DNA of 64,000 bases from the NCBI GenBank assembly GCA_018896025.1, contig JAHIND010000005.1, positions 150,513-214,512 on the forward strand. Direction: 5' to 3'. Each line of letters starts with the position of its first letter. Within the stretch, counting starts at the first letter, position 1. The position numbers were made by a program, and so were the translations under genes. The DNA comes from Pseudomonadota bacterium. Lineage in GTDB: Bacteria > Desulfobacterota > Desulfarculia > Desulfarculales > Desulfarculaceae. Below, in pieces: positions 62,644 to 64,000 of the stretch. The notes beneath the pieces are model-generated. The model had not been told where the DNA came from. It saw nothing but the letters and a program-made list of their open reading frames with translations, and searched no databases.

Positions 62644-63333
62644 CTAGCCGGAAAACATGTATTTCAGCCAAGTATAGACATAACGCGGCCACATGCGGCG
62701 AACCGACACCTTGGACTCCCCTGACTTTCTTTTATATTCGTGAGTCGGCACCTCGCCCATGCGATACTTCGCCTTCAAAGTCTTTATGATCAGCTCCTGT
62801 TCAATGGTGGTGATGTTTTCTTTTAGGGGAAGTTGGCGCGCGACCTCGGATCGGATGGCCCTGAAACCGTTCTGAGAATCCGTAAGGCGCACATTGAAGC
62901 GATAATTAATGCCCAGGGTGATGATATCACTGCCCAGCATCCTTAGAAATTTGGCAAAATCACCGTGCAGCTCATCCGACCCGCCTTTCATGCGGGAGCC
63001 GGTGACGTGATCACATTCGCCGTTGACAATCGGTTGGATCAGGCGAGGTATGTCCGCCGGATCATGCGACCCATCGGCGTCGATAAAAACAACAATGTCC
63101 CCCGCGACATATTTGATGGCCTGCCTGATTGCCGCGCCCTTGCCAAGGCCGTTATCCACCAAGAGATCAACATCGAACTCGCGAGCCATATCCCTGGTGC
63201 CATCCGTGGAGCGTCCATCGATGACCAAAATTTCCGCTACATCCAATTCGTCTTTTAAATCGAGGCATTTCCTTAATATTTCCGCGACAGAGCCCTCCTC
63301 GTTTTTGGTCGGGACAACTATGGAGATATTCAC
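62644..63333 (-). CDS. Family 2 glycosyltransferase, dolichyl-phosphate-mannose synthase-like
   Basis: Soluble GT-A enzyme of 229 residues: ISIVVPTKNEEGSVAEILRK, ILVIDGRSTDGTRDMA, FIDADGSHDPADIPRL (DxD) and the DPM1-type VTGSRMKGGSDELHG followed by SQNGFRAI. It should make polyprenyl-phosphate hexose on the cytoplasmic side, the donor for GT-C enzymes such as the DUF2142-like neighbour. It is the first gene of the three-gene AT-rich locus. Confidence 0.86.
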   Translation of the reverse strand: MNISIVVPTKNEEGSVAEILRKCLDLKDELDVAEILVIDGRSTDGTRDMAREFDVDLLVDNGLGKGAAIRQAIKYVAGDIVVFIDADGSHDPADIPRLIQPIVNGECDHVTGSRMKGGSDELHGDFAKFLRMLGSDIITLGINYRFNVRLTDSQNGFRAIRSEVARQLPLKENITTIEQELIIKTLKAKYRMGEVPTHEYKRKSGESKVSVRRMWPRYVYTWLKYMFSG

Positions 63334-63668
63334 CTAGAAAGCCTTTCATGCCAGCCTGCGCTCACAGCCTTGACAACACCTAAAAACGTGGGGCACGTGC
63401 CCGGCAGTTGATAATTAGCCTTGCGTGTTTAACCAATTATTTCATCGTATCGCAATAAACCGGGAGCAGTACACCTTTCTGGCAAATCAACCCTCATTAA
63501 CAACATTTACCATCCACTGGCCCCATAAAAGCTATCTGCTTGTAAACGAACATCTTGCCAAATTTAATCATGGATATCGCAAGGGACTGGTGACCCCAGA
63601 GGGGTGGACCCCGAAAGCAAGGAAGCCACCTACTACTTGGCGGTCCCGCTGGACTTCATGTCCGGACC
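63334..63668. other. AT-rich intergenic region
   Basis: No supportable gene. The segment up to about 63590 is AT-rich and probably holds the promoter of the glycosyltransferase gene. Confidence 0.4.
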
Positions 63669-63709
63669 AAAAAAGCACCCACCCCGGGAGTGGTTCCAGG
63701 GGTGGGTGC
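63669..63709 (-). terminator. Strong intrinsic terminator (minus strand)
   Basis: An 11-bp perfect stem, GCACCCACCCC (63675-63685) with GGGGTGGGTGC (63699-63709), is followed on the minus strand by TTTTTT (63674-63669). It lies just after the tRNA-like segment and would end a minus-strand transcript coming from the thiolase side. Confidence 0.88.
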
Positions 63710-63719
63710 ACGCAGGTCG

Positions 63720-63785
63720 TGGCGCAAGTGCATGGGAATCGAACCCACTTACCGCCTTACTCAGGCGGTCCAGCCGAACAGTATT
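63720..63785 (-). other. tRNA 3'-end-like fragment (T-arm, long variable-arm-like hairpin, CCA)
   Basis: Minus strand: a T-arm GTGGG-TTCGATT-CCCAT (63748-63732) is preceded by a CCGCC...GGCGG hairpin (63756-63752 with 63768-63764, orientation reversed on plus) and followed by GCACTTGCGCCA. No complementary 5' acceptor strand (GCAAGTGC) or normal D and anticodon arms occur within 120 nt upstream, so this is not a complete tRNA. It may be the residue of a class II tRNA at an integration site. Confidence 0.3.
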
Positions 63786-63846
63786 AGGCCCTGCTTGGCT
63801 TCTCTCTTTTTCTTGTAAATGTTGCTCCTTGCTAAATCCTTAGCTG

Positions 63847-64000
63847 CTAAATATTTTCCACGATCAAACTTACCGCCTCGCCGCCGCCCAGGCACAGGCT
63901 GGCCATGCCGTTGGCCGCACCCACGTCCTTCATGGCGTAGATCAAGGTGGTGAGGACTCGGGCTCCCGAGGCCCCGATGGGGTGGCCGATGGATAGGCCG
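63847..64000 (-). CDS. Thiolase (acetyl-CoA acetyltransferase family), C-terminal end only
   Basis: The last 50 codons of a thiolase run off the window. They contain the catalytic His motif [11 protein letters not shown] and the catalytic Cys loop CLGGGEA, ending LIVENI. The family cleaves or condenses acyl-CoA (beta-oxidation or acetoacetyl-CoA). The upstream part lies outside, so the exact substrate class cannot be said. Confidence 0.92.
   Translation of the reverse strand, partial: GLSIGHPIGASGARVLTTLIYAMKDVGAANGMASLCLGGGEAVSLIVENI

Noticed and set aside
63645..63670. Plus-strand stem-loop with CTTCATG loop, resembling a UCA (Sec) anticodon arm, considered as selC because two selenoproteins are present
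   Set aside because: No D-arm, long variable arm, T-arm or 8-bp acceptor occurs at the right distances; the similarity is limited to one short stem.
63604..63843. Small plus-strand reading frame containing WESNPLT
   Set aside because: That peptide is the usual false translation across the antisense of a tRNA T-arm; the region is better explained as a tRNA-like fragment plus terminator.
63720..63850. Complete tRNA or tmRNA gene on the minus strand
   Set aside because: The 3' strand GCACTTGC has no complementary 5' strand, and no anticodon arm or tag-peptide region is present.

Overview
This window looks like chromosomal DNA of a strictly anaerobic, GC-rich Desulfobacterota ('Deltaproteobacteria') member, probably a sulfate reducer or syntroph that degrades aromatics and uses selenocysteine. 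The evidence is a class II benzoyl-CoA reductase (Bam) type gene set, a TRAP dicarboxylate transporter, Hdr/Mvh-type electron-transfer proteins with in-frame UGA codons, many two-component proteins and FdhD. The genus cannot be fixed from the sequence; a Desulfarculales-like organism is only a guess.

Layout. 0-10 kb: the end of a NitT/TauT-type ABC transporter operon, an MFS exporter, a universal stress protein, two small exported proteins, a 261-bp MITE-like element with perfect 22-bp terminal inverted repeats just upstream of a gamma-carbonic anhydrase, two divergent exported hydrolases (cyclase family and nitrilase family), and fdhD. 10.3-18.1 kb (minus strand): bamBCDEF-like operon behind a consensus sigma-70 promoter. 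Its HdrA-like (bamE) and MvhD-like (bamF) genes each contain an in-frame TGA at a position normally held by a conserved Cys, each followed by a SECIS-like hairpin. Conventional gene calling truncates both at the N-terminus.

18.9-30.8 kb (plus strand): a tightly packed signalling and inorganic-carbon cluster. It holds a sensor kinase, an NtrC-type regulator, a SulP transporter with a large soluble insert, a nucleotide-kinase-like/REC fusion, a Cache-type kinase, two single-domain REC proteins, a kinase-derived protein with no recognisable ATPase domain, a beta-carbonic anhydrase, and then a REC-PAS-GGDEF diguanylate cyclase. I infer regulated bicarbonate (or other anion) uptake coupled to a phosphorelay. 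31-35 kb (minus): a large autotransporter with about 23 tandem repeats of roughly 30 residues. 35.5-41.2 kb: a GT2, a flavin oxidoreductase and a radical SAM protein, converging on a GT-C type membrane protein; the last two genes overlap inside a perfect hairpin that holds both stop codons.

41.4-50.1 kb (minus): a probable catabolic operon with succinyl-CoA-synthetase-like ligase (two subunits), IclR regulator, HMG-CoA-lyase-like enzyme, two-subunit aconitase X and a complete TRAP transporter; a 17-bp palindrome near the promoter is a likely IclR operator. 50.5-57.4 kb: an M48 metalloprotease convergent with a five-gene operon of exported proteins (TPR lipoprotein, large protein ending in an alpha/beta-hydrolase-like domain, three paralogous lipoproteins) that I cannot match to a described system. 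57.8-59.1 kb: a flavin reductase-like protein and a small periplasmic protein. 59.6-63.3 kb: a visibly AT-richer set (DUF2142-like membrane protein, radical SAM, GT2), likely acquired, next to a tRNA-3'-end-like fragment and a strong terminator. The window ends inside the C-terminus of a thiolase.
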